A stretch of DNA of 55,006 nucleotides, taken from contig JAJEEK010000103.1 in the NCBI GenBank assembly GCA_022821065.1, positions 1-55,006 of the forward strand, written 5' to 3'. Source of the stretch: Candidatus Poribacteria bacterium. Its GTDB lineage: Bacteria > Poribacteria > WGA-4E > WGA-3G. Shown in pieces: positions 31,720 through 40,894 of the stretch (position 1 is the stretch's first letter; every line of letters begins with the position of its first letter). Made by a program: the position numbers and the translations under genes. The notes beneath the pieces were generated by a model. That model was not told the origin of the DNA. It searched no databases and saw nothing but the letters and a program-made list of their open reading frames with translations.

Positions 31720-33594
31720 ATGCGGTACTGTCTGATCATTTTTCTTACGTTTTTTGGTATTTCCGCACTCGCGGCATCCACCTTCAACGATATCAGTGTG
31801 TCCGCCAATGTCCATCAACGTGAAACACCCGTTGATACGGAATCCGGAGCTTGGTGGGGTCCCGGTACCGCCGCTGTGGATTACGATAACGATGGCTGCT
31901 GGATGGATATCTTCGTCGTCGGTGATGGCGGCTTACCGAACGCGCTTTACCGCAATAACGGCGACGGAACGTTCACCGACGTGGCAGCCGAGGCAGGCGT
32001 TGCAAACACACCGAACGGACGCGGCTGCGTCTGGTTCGACTATAACAACGACGGTTGGCGCGACCTCTATGTAACTTGTGCTGGTCCAAACTTCCTCTTT
32101 GAGAACAACGGTGATTGTACCTTCACAGATGTTAGCGAACACGCAGGCGTTGCCGACGAGAAACACGGCACTGGGCCCGTTGTCGCTGATTATGACCACA
32201 ACGGGTGGTTGGATATCTATATCGCGAACTGGGGACGAGCACCTTCTCTCCTGAACCCGAACCCTCCACCGAAAACGAATGTCCTCTACCGAAACCGCGG
32301 CGACGGCACCTTTGAAGAAGTCACAGGAATCGCTGGCGTTGACGATGACGGCATCGCTTGGGGCGCGATCTTCTTTGACTACGACGGCGATACTTGGCAA
32401 GACCTGTTCGTCGCAAACGATCACGGACCCGATAAACTCTATCGAAATCGCGGGGATGGCACCTTTGCTGATGTCTCTGAACAGTCCGGCATCGTAACCG
32501 AAGTCAACGGCAAACCGACGGGTGCGATGGGACTCTGCGTCGGCGACTATGATAACGACACGGATTTAGACTTCTTTATTACGAACTACGATGCGGATCT
32601 CCTCTGGCGCAATAATGGGGACGGCACCTTCACGAATGTCGCTGAAGCCGTCGGTGTCGCCAACGAAGGTGTGGGTTGGTACGCCAGTTTCGTTGATTTC
32701 GATAACGACGGTTGGCGGGACCTCTATGTCGTCAACGGCGATGTTGATGGTTCACAGAAGACCAACCGCAACCGCCTCTATCACAACCAGAACGGACACT
32801 TTGTTGACCGTGCAGAGGCACTCAACGTCACTGTTGACGCTGTCGCACGCGGCGCAACCACCGGTGATTTTGATAACGACGGCGATGTCGATTTCTATGT
32901 CGTCAGTAACACCGGCAACACGCTTCTTCAAAACAGTCTGGATCCTGGCTTTCCGAATTCTAACCATCGACGCGTCCAACCTAAGAATCGACGCATCAAA
33001 ATTAGGTTGATCGGCACAGCAAGCAACCGCGATGGCATCGGCACACGCGTAACAGTGAAAATCGGTAACCACGTTCAGACGCAGGAGTTAATCTGCGGTA
33101 CCGGCTTTTTGGGCAGTGACAGTTTAGAACTCGAATTCGGTTTTGGCCCTGAATCGTATCAATCGGGTTCCATTACCTTGGCGTGGCCCTCCGGGATTGT
33201 CGAAACTTATCATCGGTTCGGCTATGGTGCGGATGTCTATATCTTTACGGAAGCACGTGATGTCGTAACAGCGGTTGAGCCGGCTGGAAAACAGACCACA
33301 ACATGGGGACGGATTAAAGTTGCCGAGATATATCAGAACTATCCGAATCCGTTTAATCCCGAAACTTGGATTCCGTACCAACTCTTTGAGTCTACCGATG
33401 TCCGTATTTCAATCTATTCGCAAACCGGTGAACTGATTCGCGACTTCGACCTCGGACATCAAGCGCACGGCGAAAAAACGCTTTATTGGGATGGCAAGAA
33501 CCAAAACGGTGAACCTGTCGCCAGCGGAATCTATTTCTACCAGTTCCGAGCAGGCGATACCGAAAGCGTCCGGAAAATGTGGTTAATGAAGTAG
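31720..33594 (+). CDS. Secreted FG-GAP/ASPIC-UnbV protein with FlgD-like C-terminal sorting-type domain
   Basis: 624 aa. The signal peptide (YCLIIFLTFFGISALAA) is followed by about seven VCBS/FG-GAP calcium-binding repeats (DYDNDGxxDIFVxN, YRNNGDGTFTDV), forming a beta-propeller (residues 40-400). An ASPIC/UnbV domain spans about 420-510. The last 90 residues contain NYPNPFNPETWIPYQL, GELIRDFDLG and SGIYFYQF, a FlgD-Ig-like domain similar to type IX-style C-terminal sorting domains. It is probably a cell-surface or exported binding protein. The NPFNPETW motif is the strongest taxonomic hint in the window. Confidence 0.9.
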   Translation: MRYCLIIFLTFFGISALAASTFNDISVSANVHQRETPVDTESGAWWGPGTAAVDYDNDGCWMDIFVVGDGGLPNALYRNNGDGTFTDVAAEAGVANTPNGRGCVWFDYNNDGWRDLYVTCAGPNFLFENNGDCTFTDVSEHAGVADEKHGTGPVVADYDHNGWLDIYIANWGRAPSLLNPNPPPKTNVLYRNRGDGTFEEVTGIAGVDDDGIAWGAIFFDYDGDTWQDLFVANDHGPDKLYRNRGDGTFADVSEQSGIVTEVNGKPTGAMGLCVGDYDNDTDLDFFITNYDADLLWRNNGDGTFTNVAEAVGVANEGVGWYASFVDFDNDGWRDLYVVNGDVDGSQKTNRNRLYHNQNGHFVDRAEALNVTVDAVARGATTGDFDNDGDVDFYVVSNTGNTLLQNSLDPGFPNSNHRRVQPKNRRIKIRLIGTASNRDGIGTRVTVKIGNHVQTQELICGTGFLGSDSLELEFGFGPESYQSGSITLAWPSGIVETYHRFGYGADVYIFTEARDVVTAVEPAGKQTTTWGRIKVAEIYQNYPNPFNPETWIPYQLFESTDVRISIYSQTGELIRDFDLGHQAHGEKTLYWDGKNQNGEPVASGIYFYQFRAGDTESVRKMWLMK

Positions 33595-33652
33595 GGAAAA
33601 GAATAGCCGTCAGCCGTCAGCCATCAGCAGTCAGCAGTAAAGAGAATATTTA

Positions 33653-33860
33653 TTAAATCAGATACCTCTTTGCCGATAGCCGATAGCCGATAGCCATATA
33701 ATCAAAAACCTCTTATTGCTGAAGGTTTCCGATAGCCAAATGGATTCACGCTCAAAATGGAGGCGAAAAATGGTAATTTGCGGTTGGCAGTCAGTAAGAG
33801 GTATCTGATTAAAACAGGCATCTCTTGACCGATAGCCGACAACCGATAGCCGATAGCCAA
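33653..33860. repeat. Intergenic repeat block: GCCGATAG tandem units inside a 15-bp inverted repeat
   Basis: AATCAGATACCTCTT (33656-33670) and its exact inverse AAGAGGTATCTGATT (33796-33810) enclose about 125 bp. Octamer runs of GCCGATAG/CGATAGCC occur at 33672-33695 and 33829-33858, and CAGCCGTCAGC/CAGCAGTCAGC words lie just before the block. The block ends directly at the next start codon. No gene is supported in this 266-bp gap. Confidence 0.7.
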
Positions 33861-34751
33861 ATGGAAAATGTATTTCTTAAATGGTGGGGATGTGGTGCGT
33901 TTGACGTTCGCTTCGGCGATGTCAATATCGCCTTTGATCCGTACCTCTTCAATCAGAACTTAGCAGACGCGAAGCCGATCTACGACTATATCTTTATCTC
34001 CCACGAACATTTTGATCATTGTCACCCTGCTACTTTGCGGAAGCTATGTCGCGGCGAGCGTTTCAAAAGCCTGTTCGTCAATCCCGGATGCATAACACCC
34101 GCGCAACCGATCGCCGAGAAATATGGCGATGCCGCATTTGAACGCGACCTACCCATCACTAAACATGTACCTGCCGATACGGTGCAAATTCTCTATCCGA
34201 AGCACCTCAACGAGAATCAAGGAACATCGCGGGCGTTTCAAGGTTCTGATACGCTCGACCTCGGCGATATTCAGGTCGAAACGATTGAAAGTGGCGAGAA
34301 CCAGACCCCGGATTTGCCGACAAACGGTTATCTTATAACACACACAAAGAAGAACGTTTCAATCTTACACACCGGCGATTTGCACGAACCGTATCCGGCA
34401 TTGGAAAACCTACGTGGCAAGGTCGATTTCCTGATCCACATGAAACTCGGGCTTGGTGCCGGACTCGCGCCGCGACTTGTTACCTTGATAGACTTGATCC
34501 AACCGCGTTTCGTGATACCGACGCACTATCGAACGGATCGGAAATCCGACCCTATTCCAGAAGGACACTGGCCCCCGAACGTTACCGATGAAATGGCGTT
34601 TATTGAATCGATGCGTGCCATCGTTGGCGATAGAACACAACTCCTCCCGTTCACTGCCGGTATAGAATACGAAGTAGAGATGCCAGAGAAACAGGTCATC
34701 TGGAAATGGGAGTGGTTCAATACATGGGACGTTCCGCCGTGGCGTGGATGA
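33861..34751 (+). CDS. MBL-fold metal-dependent hydrolase (UlaG-like)
   Basis: 296 aa. The metallo-beta-lactamase fold has the zinc motif SHEHFDHCH near residue 52 and a later HTGDLHEPY (metal-bridging Asp), ending in a His of IPTHYRTD. The family covers lactonases and phosphodiesterases similar to UlaG; the substrate is unknown. The reading frame extends upstream to 33825, but those 12 residues are encoded by the CGATAGCC repeat, so I start at the ATG at 33861 (MENVFLKWWG). No ribosome site is present because the repeat occupies that position. Confidence 0.88.
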   Translation: MENVFLKWWGCGAFDVRFGDVNIAFDPYLFNQNLADAKPIYDYIFISHEHFDHCHPATLRKLCRGERFKSLFVNPGCITPAQPIAEKYGDAAFERDLPITKHVPADTVQILYPKHLNENQGTSRAFQGSDTLDLGDIQVETIESGENQTPDLPTNGYLITHTKKNVSILHTGDLHEPYPALENLRGKVDFLIHMKLGLGAGLAPRLVTLIDLIQPRFVIPTHYRTDRKSDPIPEGHWPPNVTDEMAFIESMRAIVGDRTQLLPFTAGIEYEVEMPEKQVIWKWEWFNTWDVPPWRG

Positions 34752-34815
34752 AACTCACATAGACAATTTCTTCCGGGCCATTCCAAGGTACGCCTAAAAG
34801 CAAGGAGTTACTACA

Positions 34816-36864
34816 ATGAGACTAAAGCGTTTCCTGATTTTGGTAGCGTTCTTTATATCAACGTTGTTTCACACAATTGTCTCTGCCCAAGATTATACCG
34901 AGTGGAATTTGCCAGACGGTGCCAAAGCACGCCTCGGTAAAGGCACAATCACCGGAAACGTCGAATACTCGCCAGATGGCAGTCTGTTGGCGGTTCCCAG
35001 TTCTGTTGGTATCTGGGTTTACGATGCTGAGACGCATCAAGAAATTAACTTGCTACAGGGACATACAGAACCGGTGTCGGCAGTTGCGTTTTCGCCAGAT
35101 AGCAATACACTCGCCAGCGGAAGTCGGGACGGAACAATCTGGTTGTGGGAACCATATACCGGAGAACACAAAGCGTCTCTCAGAGGACACACGCGTCTTG
35201 GTGTTACTGCCCTCGCGTTCGCGCCACAAATCGGCATCCTTGCGAGTGGCAGTTCAGACAAAACGGTGCGGTTGTGGAGTGCGACTACGGGCAACTATAT
35301 AACGACCTTACACGGGCATACAGGACCAGTCACTTCTGTCGCATTCAGTCCAGACGGGCAAACCCTTGCCAGCGGTGGTGGGCACAAAGACAACACCGTC
35401 CGCTTATGGAGTGTAGAAGATAATTTCCGCATCACTACCATTACCCTCACCGGACACGAGTATGGTGTCGAATCTGTTGCGTTTAGTCCGGATGGACAGA
35501 CGCTTGCAAGTGGCAGTCAGGATAACACGGTTCAATTGTGGAATCCACATACCGGCGAGCGTAAGGTTACGCTCACTGGACACACAATCGGGGTTACTTC
35601 CGTTGCGTTTAGTCCGGATGGACAGACGCTTGCAAGTGGTGGTGAAGACAATACAATTCGATTGTGGAATCCAATTACAGGTGACCCCGTAGCAGCTCTT
35701 AGGGAGCATACAGATCGCGCCACATCTGTAGCGTTCAGTTCAGATGGACAGACGCTTGTCAGCTCAGGTGATGATCAAACAATCCTGTTTTGGGATTATA
35801 CCACCTTCCAACACAAGGCAGTCCTCACGGGGTATATGCTTCCAATTAATGAAATTGCCTTCGCACCCGATGCGCAGACCTTCGCGAGTGTCAGCGATGA
35901 TAAGGCAATTCGTTTATGGGACGCACGCACAGGACAACTCCAAGGAACACTGACTGGACATAAGGGGTCTGTTTTTTCTGTTGCGTTTTCTCCAGATGGT
36001 GAAACACTCGCCAGTGGCGGCGGGAGAGGGGATACCGCAATTCGGTTATGGGATGTACACGCTGGGCAACCCAAGGCATCTATCACAAGCCACAAGCATG
36101 GTGTGGAGTCCATCATGTTTAGTCCAGACGGTAGTACACTTGCAAGTGGAAGTTGGGATAGCACTGCTCGATTATGGGACGCTGATACCGGTGATCACAA
36201 AACGACTCTCAAAGCCGGTGCCAATGTCTATTCTGTTGCGTTCAGTCCGGATAGTCGCACACTTGCCAGCGGCGGTCAAAACAATACAATTCGTTTATGG
36301 GATGTAGAAAGTAGAGAATACCGAGAACTGATCGGACATACACGTCCTATTGATGTTGTGGCGTTTAGTCCAGATGGTAGGACGCTTGCGAGTGGAAGCC
36401 GGGATAACACGATTCGATTGTGGGATGTACAGGCAGAACAATCCTACGTTAGGCTTATAGGTCATACGTCTCGTATCAAGTCTGTTGTGTTCTTTCCAGA
36501 TGGTGTCACGCTCGCTAGCTGCAGTTGGGATAATACGATTCGATTGTGGGATACGCAGACAGGGCAACTTCAATCTACCCTCACGGGACATACCGCCGGT
36601 GTTAACGCGCTTGCACTCTCTGCCGATGGTGGCACACTCGCCAGTGGAAGTGAGGATGGCACAATTCTTTTGTGGGAGTTCACACCCATTGAACCGAAGC
36701 GGAAAGCGGATGTCAACAGTGATGGTGTTGTGAATATCCAAGATTTGGTGCTGGTCGCCTCAAATTTCGGACAGATAGGTCAAAGTCCGGCAGATGTCAA
36801 CGGTGATGGTGTTGTGAATATTCAGGATTTGGTGTTGGTTGCTTCCCAGCTTGATGGCAGTTAG
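34816..36864 (+). CDS. Secreted WD40 protein with 14 repeats and C-terminal dockerin-like domain
   Basis: 682 aa. Signal peptide MRLKRFLILVAFFISTLFHTIVSA. Fourteen WD40 repeats follow (GHTxxVxSVAFSPDGQTLASG...TIRLWD), enough for two seven-bladed propellers (residues about 40-620). The end has two dockerin type I/EF-hand-like repeats, ADVNSDGVVNIQDLVLVAS and ADVNGDGVVNIQDLVLVAS. Dockerins bind cohesins in cellulosomes; in this context they may be an attachment or calcium-binding module. Blades 4 and 5 share near-identical DNA (around 35478 and 35607), showing recent repeat duplication. AAGGAG nine bases upstream fixes the start. Confidence 0.93.
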   Translation: MRLKRFLILVAFFISTLFHTIVSAQDYTEWNLPDGAKARLGKGTITGNVEYSPDGSLLAVPSSVGIWVYDAETHQEINLLQGHTEPVSAVAFSPDSNTLASGSRDGTIWLWEPYTGEHKASLRGHTRLGVTALAFAPQIGILASGSSDKTVRLWSATTGNYITTLHGHTGPVTSVAFSPDGQTLASGGGHKDNTVRLWSVEDNFRITTITLTGHEYGVESVAFSPDGQTLASGSQDNTVQLWNPHTGERKVTLTGHTIGVTSVAFSPDGQTLASGGEDNTIRLWNPITGDPVAALREHTDRATSVAFSSDGQTLVSSGDDQTILFWDYTTFQHKAVLTGYMLPINEIAFAPDAQTFASVSDDKAIRLWDARTGQLQGTLTGHKGSVFSVAFSPDGETLASGGGRGDTAIRLWDVHAGQPKASITSHKHGVESIMFSPDGSTLASGSWDSTARLWDADTGDHKTTLKAGANVYSVAFSPDSRTLASGGQNNTIRLWDVESREYRELIGHTRPIDVVAFSPDGRTLASGSRDNTIRLWDVQAEQSYVRLIGHTSRIKSVVFFPDGVTLASCSWDNTIRLWDTQTGQLQSTLTGHTAGVNALALSADGGTLASGSEDGTILLWEFTPIEPKRKADVNSDGVVNIQDLVLVASNFGQIGQSPADVNGDGVVNIQDLVLVASQLDGS

Positions 36865-36911
36865 GTACCACCGTAACCGAGGAAAAAACAAAAATTTGGA
36901 GGGCATTTGAC

Positions 36912-37934
36912 GTGTCAACAAACCAACGTCTCCGGGTCGCTATCTACGGCTGTGGTAACTTCGCGAAGCGGACACGTATTCCAAACCTATTGCAAACAGG
37001 TGTGGTCGATATTGTTGCTGCCTGTGATAGCAATTTACAGGCAGTACAAGAAATCGCTGGAGAATTTAATATCCCGAGTGTCTATCACAGTGGAAATGGC
37101 GGCGCGTATAAAATGCTTGACGCTGAAGCCATCGATGTGTTATACTCTATCGTGCCAGCATACGTGCGTACCGATGTTGAGGTAAGGGCAGTAGAAAAGG
37201 GGATCCACCTGTTCAGCGAGAAACCGCAGGCGATCACAATGCGGGTTGCACGGTGTATAGACAACGCTGTTCAGCGAGCCGGTGTTATCAGTACTGTCGG
37301 TTTTCGTGAAAGGTATCGTCCGCTCTTTCAAGAAGCGCGCCGGTTTTTGGCGGACAAAAACGTTGTGCATATCCGTTTCCAGAGTTTCGGCGGGTTACCG
37401 CCTTCGACAAATGCGGATACCAAAACGTGGTGGGCGGAGATGGACAAATCCGGTGGCCGCGCTTTGGATTGGGGGGTCCACGCAACGGATTATAGCCGAT
37501 TCATGACAGGCTTGAATGTCGTCCGGGCACAAGCCTTCTATTGCGAACGATCCGCTTACGCAACGGCTTTGTCCTCAAGCTTTAACTACTGTTTTGACAA
37601 TGGGGCTACGATGGTGCTTAGCTTTGTCTCAACCGGTTCCAGCCCGAAGAACGAACCGTGGTTCACCGTCTTTTATGAAGGTGGGTGCCTCGAAATTTAC
37701 CGATATGATCGGATTGAGGTGAACGGCGATGTCCTCTATAAAGCGGACGAATTTGATCCGTGGTTAGAACAGGATAAAACCTTTATACGCGCTGTACAGA
37801 CCGGCGATGCGAGCCTTCTACACAGTGATTATCATGATGGATTATTTTCTTTAGCACCCGTTCTGGCGGGTTGGGAATCCGCCCGACGTAACGGGGAATG
37901 CATTGATGTCGCGTCATTCATGGATGACGTTTAA
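36912..37934 (+). CDS. Gfo/Idh/MocA family oxidoreductase (second copy)
   Basis: 340 aa starting at a GTG with GGAGGG eight bases upstream. The Rossmann motif is AIYGCGNFAKRTRIP (residues 10-24), followed by the catalytic-lysine region FSEKPQAIT near residue 103 and a C-terminal substrate domain with DWGVHATDYSRFM. It is only distantly similar to the oxidoreductase at 29022. The NAD(P)-linked sugar substrate is unknown. The small gene at 37958 follows by 23 bp, suggesting co-transcription. Confidence 0.91.
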   Translation: MSTNQRLRVAIYGCGNFAKRTRIPNLLQTGVVDIVAACDSNLQAVQEIAGEFNIPSVYHSGNGGAYKMLDAEAIDVLYSIVPAYVRTDVEVRAVEKGIHLFSEKPQAITMRVARCIDNAVQRAGVISTVGFRERYRPLFQEARRFLADKNVVHIRFQSFGGLPPSTNADTKTWWAEMDKSGGRALDWGVHATDYSRFMTGLNVVRAQAFYCERSAYATALSSSFNYCFDNGATMVLSFVSTGSSPKNEPWFTVFYEGGCLEIYRYDRIEVNGDVLYKADEFDPWLEQDKTFIRAVQTGDASLLHSDYHDGLFSLAPVLAGWESARRNGECIDVASFMDDV

Positions 37935-37957
37935 AAAAAATAAATGAGGAACGAAAT

Positions 37958-38173
37958 ATGGATGCAAGATTAAAAAAGATTCAGATTACACCGATGAAAT
38001 TCGATAAGGAGGGTGCGATGCAGCGAGAAGAATTCGCTACGCTCACCCTCGAAGTACCCATGGACAGCACAGCGCAACGCGCTGCGATTATCCAGTTGTG
38101 TGAACTCCTTGACCAAGAATGGGTTACGGTTGACGTTGAAGGTAAAAACGTTGTGGCTGTTAACACTGCCTAA
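37958..38173 (+). CDS. Small conserved hypothetical protein
   Basis: 71 aa, MDARLKKIQITPMKFDKEGA to VDVEGKNVVAVNTA; alternating strand-helix-strand pattern with no signal peptide or known motif. GAGGAA six bases before the ATG supports translation. It lies between an oxidoreductase and an aminotransferase on the same strand and is separated from the latter by a strong hairpin. Function not recognised. Confidence 0.65.
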   Translation: MDARLKKIQITPMKFDKEGAMQREEFATLTLEVPMDSTAQRAAIIQLCELLDQEWVTVDVEGKNVVAVNTA

Positions 38174-38179
38174 TTTAAT

Positions 38180-38214
38180 AGTTACGAGTAACCAGGAACT
38201 GGTAACTCGTAACT
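38180..38214. repeat. Strong 16-bp hairpin in front of the aminotransferase gene
   Basis: AGTTACGAGTAACCAG pairs with CTGGTAACTCGTAACT with one mismatch and a 3-nt loop. It fills the gap between the small gene and the aminotransferase, ending 15 bp before the latter's ATG. It has no T run, so it is more likely a repeat of the GGTAACT family than a terminator. Confidence 0.75.
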
Positions 38215-38229
38215 GGTTACTATTCTACT

Positions 38230-39384
38230 ATGAAAAAAAAATGGCTTTTTACACCCGGGCCGACACCTATCCCGCCTGAAGCACTGTTGGCGATGGCGGA
38301 GCCGATAGACTACCATCGCAGCAAAAATACCGTCGCCTTAATTAAAGATGTTCTCGAAAAACTCAAACACGTCTTCCAAACTGAGAACGATGTCCTCTTT
38401 CTAACAGCATCCGGTACCGGTGGTATGGAAGGCGCAGTCGCTAACTTACTATCTCGTGGGGATAAGGTGATTGTCGTCCGAAGTGGTAAATTCGGGGAAC
38501 GGTGGAGTGAGATTTGTACCGCTTTCGGCGTTGAAATCATACCTATTGATGTAAAATGGGGAAATGCCGTTGATCCGCAAGCGGTGGAAACCGTTTTAAC
38601 TGAACATCCAGATGTTAAAGCAGTTTACGCGACGCTCTGTGAAACCTCAACGGGTGTGCTACACGATATTGAGGCGTTGGCGCGCCTGACACGTGTACGT
38701 CCAACGCTTTTGGTCGTTGATGCTGTCAGCGGACTCGGTGCTGACGACTTACAGATGGACAATTGGGGTGTTGATGTTGTCGTCTCTTGTGCACAGAAAG
38801 GGTTGATGACACCGCCCGGTCTGGCGGTTGTGGCACTCAACGAACGCGCCTGGGACGCAGTCTCGCGCTCGGACCTCCCGAAATATTACTTTGATTTCCG
38901 AAAGGCTTACGAGACCGGATTAGAGGGTTCTGTCCCTTACACACCCGCAGTGACGCTACTCACTGCACTTCAGTGTGCCGTGACCCGTATCTGTGAGGAA
39001 GGTATCCGTAACACGATTGCGCGCCACAGTCGTTTAGCTGAAGCGACGCGGAGTGCTGTCAAGGCGTTAGGGTTCACCCTCTTTGCTGCATCACCGGCGA
39101 ATACCGTAACCTCGATCCAGTTACCAGAAGAAATCGATGGGAAAGCGTTTCTCAAACTGATGCTCGATAAGTACGGTATCACTTATGCGGGTGGTCAGAG
39201 CCAGTTGAGTGGTAAGATTGTCCGAATCGCCCACCTCGGTTGGATGGATGAAAGCGATGTAATCGTCGCGGTTTCCGCGTTTGAGCGCGGTTTAGTCGAG
39301 ATCGGCTACGATGTTCCACTCGGCGCAGGCGTTACCGCTGCACAGGAAATTTTTTTATCGCAATCTGCAGTTGATCAAGCGTAA
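38230..39384 (+). CDS. Class V aminotransferase (alanine-glyoxylate / serine-pyruvate type)
   Basis: 384 aa PLP enzyme. TPGPTPIPPEAL at the start and the HRSKN arginine region are typical of the alanine-glyoxylate/serine-pyruvate aminotransferase subgroup (also called soluble hydrogenase 42-kDa subunit). The PLP-binding Lys is in SCAQKGLM near residue 196, with VDAVSGLGADD before it. Likely roles are glyoxylate/serine-glycine interconversion. No clear ribosome site exists because a hairpin lies just upstream. The 219-bp gap after it (39385-39603) shows no gene or clear signal. Confidence 0.92.
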   Translation: MKKKWLFTPGPTPIPPEALLAMAEPIDYHRSKNTVALIKDVLEKLKHVFQTENDVLFLTASGTGGMEGAVANLLSRGDKVIVVRSGKFGERWSEICTAFGVEIIPIDVKWGNAVDPQAVETVLTEHPDVKAVYATLCETSTGVLHDIEALARLTRVRPTLLVVDAVSGLGADDLQMDNWGVDVVVSCAQKGLMTPPGLAVVALNERAWDAVSRSDLPKYYFDFRKAYETGLEGSVPYTPAVTLLTALQCAVTRICEEGIRNTIARHSRLAEATRSAVKALGFTLFAASPANTVTSIQLPEEIDGKAFLKLMLDKYGITYAGGQSQLSGKIVRIAHLGWMDESDVIVAVSAFERGLVEIGYDVPLGAGVTAAQEIFLSQSAVDQA

Positions 39385-39603
39385 GGTTAACTGCCCAAAA
39401 AATTAGTGCTGAACCTACCGGTCCTTGATGGACGATGTCGTTAATATGAGATAGACTTTTGGGAGTGGTATAAGATGCCGTTCACGATCCGAAGTCGGTT
39501 GAATCAATCGGAAACCACCGTGAAACGAAATTGTGAGTGATCAGCGAACAATTTGTCTTAGCTTTACATTGTGGAACGGTGAACAGGTTTAATAATTAAA
39601 AAA

Positions 39604-40878
39604 ATGGATGAGACGACACTTTTTGATGCTTCGTATGAACAACGAAAGAATCCGTTGTTGACACAGACGTTGGAACGGCTTCGTCCGATCTATAGTAGAT
39701 CGGAATTGAACGTTTTACGGATTGATGGCATGAGCCGCGAAGGGTTGGCACAACGTTCTGGGCGCGGGTTTGTCAATAGGGATATCCTTGAAACCGTACT
39801 CGGCAATCTGCTTGAATGCGTTGCACCGGGTTCCCATAATGCGCCGCATCTGCGCCAGCAAAAACGCGAACTCTCGGAGGCGATCGAAGAGGTGGCGGAT
39901 CAGCTATACGCCATGGTCGCCCAGTCCTTTTTAGCTGTTACAGACGAGACGGACCTTGATACTGCCCTTGAAACGACGTTTTCACTCCTCTGGGAACTGC
40001 CGCGGCTTAAAAGCCGAGCACTCTGGAACCGGTTCGCCTCTCTCAAAGATCCGGCTGTCTGGGATGCGTATCTGCTCCATACCGGTATCTCCCGTGAAAA
40101 AATCGCTGCCATTGATTTCCGATCTCAGATTGATGCCGCAATCCAAGAACGCACCTTTGAACCGTATCAAGATTTCCTTGGGACGCTGAACCTCGCTACC
40201 GTTTTGGATTACCAACTCCAGTTAGTCGTGAGTACCTATCCAGGGTGGCGTGTGCTTTTCTATCACGATGTCGCGCACGCCTTGACGCGCAGTGAAGCAC
40301 CCGAAGATAATCCAAATCTTCAGAGGGTTCCTGTCCCATTGCTGCCGCGTGCGATGTCAGAACTCGCCGGACGCTACTATCAAGCCGATTTGCACCCCGA
40401 AACGCAGATCGGTGATGCCAATTTCCTCGAACACCCACATCGCGGTGTAACCACTGGTCAAACAGGTATTATCGGTTCAGGATGCGTCATCTATCCGAGC
40501 ACGTTCGGCGGGTTAAGCGTCAAAGTCAAGCAGCGCCACCCTGTTATCGGTGATTTCGTTGAAATCGGCACCGACACCAGTCTTCTCGGACCCGTCCAGA
40601 TCTCGGACTATTGCACCATCGGCACGAATACTGAGATTTATGGGTTCGTTGAAATCGCACAGCGGTGCCGCATCGGGTCATCTGTTGTTATTGGAACCAT
40701 TCGCGGCGCGTCGGATCATCCCGGACGGATCTATATCGGGGATGAGGTACGTATCGGCGATGGGACGGTTATTGAAAATACATCAGAAATGGACCTGATT
40801 ATACCGAACCGCGCGCAGATCCCCGCACGAAGCCACGTCGCAAACGACGGATTCGGATTCCCGCGATATATAGTTTGA
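39604..40878 (+). CDS. Serine O-acetyltransferase-like protein with long N-terminal extension
   Basis: 424 aa. The last 190 residues are a left-handed beta-helix of hexapeptide repeats with the serine acetyltransferase pattern: ADLHPETQIG (catalytic Asp), FLEHPHRGVTTGQTGIIG (catalytic His; the neighbouring Asp of usual enzymes is Glu), KVKQRHPVIGD and SLLGPVQI. The N-terminal 250 residues are helical and longer than in CysE. It would acetylate serine for cysteine synthesis, but altered specificity is possible. The end (IPARSHVANDGFGFPRYIV) lacks the usual C-terminal Ile motif. No strong ribosome site. The antitoxin-like gene follows after 16 bp. Confidence 0.8.
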   Translation: MDETTLFDASYEQRKNPLLTQTLERLRPIYSRSELNVLRIDGMSREGLAQRSGRGFVNRDILETVLGNLLECVAPGSHNAPHLRQQKRELSEAIEEVADQLYAMVAQSFLAVTDETDLDTALETTFSLLWELPRLKSRALWNRFASLKDPAVWDAYLLHTGISREKIAAIDFRSQIDAAIQERTFEPYQDFLGTLNLATVLDYQLQLVVSTYPGWRVLFYHDVAHALTRSEAPEDNPNLQRVPVPLLPRAMSELAGRYYQADLHPETQIGDANFLEHPHRGVTTGQTGIIGSGCVIYPSTFGGLSVKVKQRHPVIGDFVEIGTDTSLLGPVQISDYCTIGTNTEIYGFVEIAQRCRIGSSVVIGTIRGASDHPGRIYIGDEVRIGDGTVIENTSEMDLIIPNRAQIPARSHVANDGFGFPRYIV

Positions 40879-40894
40879 CTGGAGGAAAAAAAAG

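Noticed and set aside
31005..31808. 267-aa minus-strand ORF opposite the secreted lectin-like gene
   Set aside because: Antisense shadow of a gene with a clear signal peptide and domain; no protein family resemblance.
39385..39603. Hidden small gene or RNA in the gap before the acetyltransferase
   Set aside because: No ORF with a ribosome site, no convincing hairpin with T run and no tRNA-like fold could be supported.
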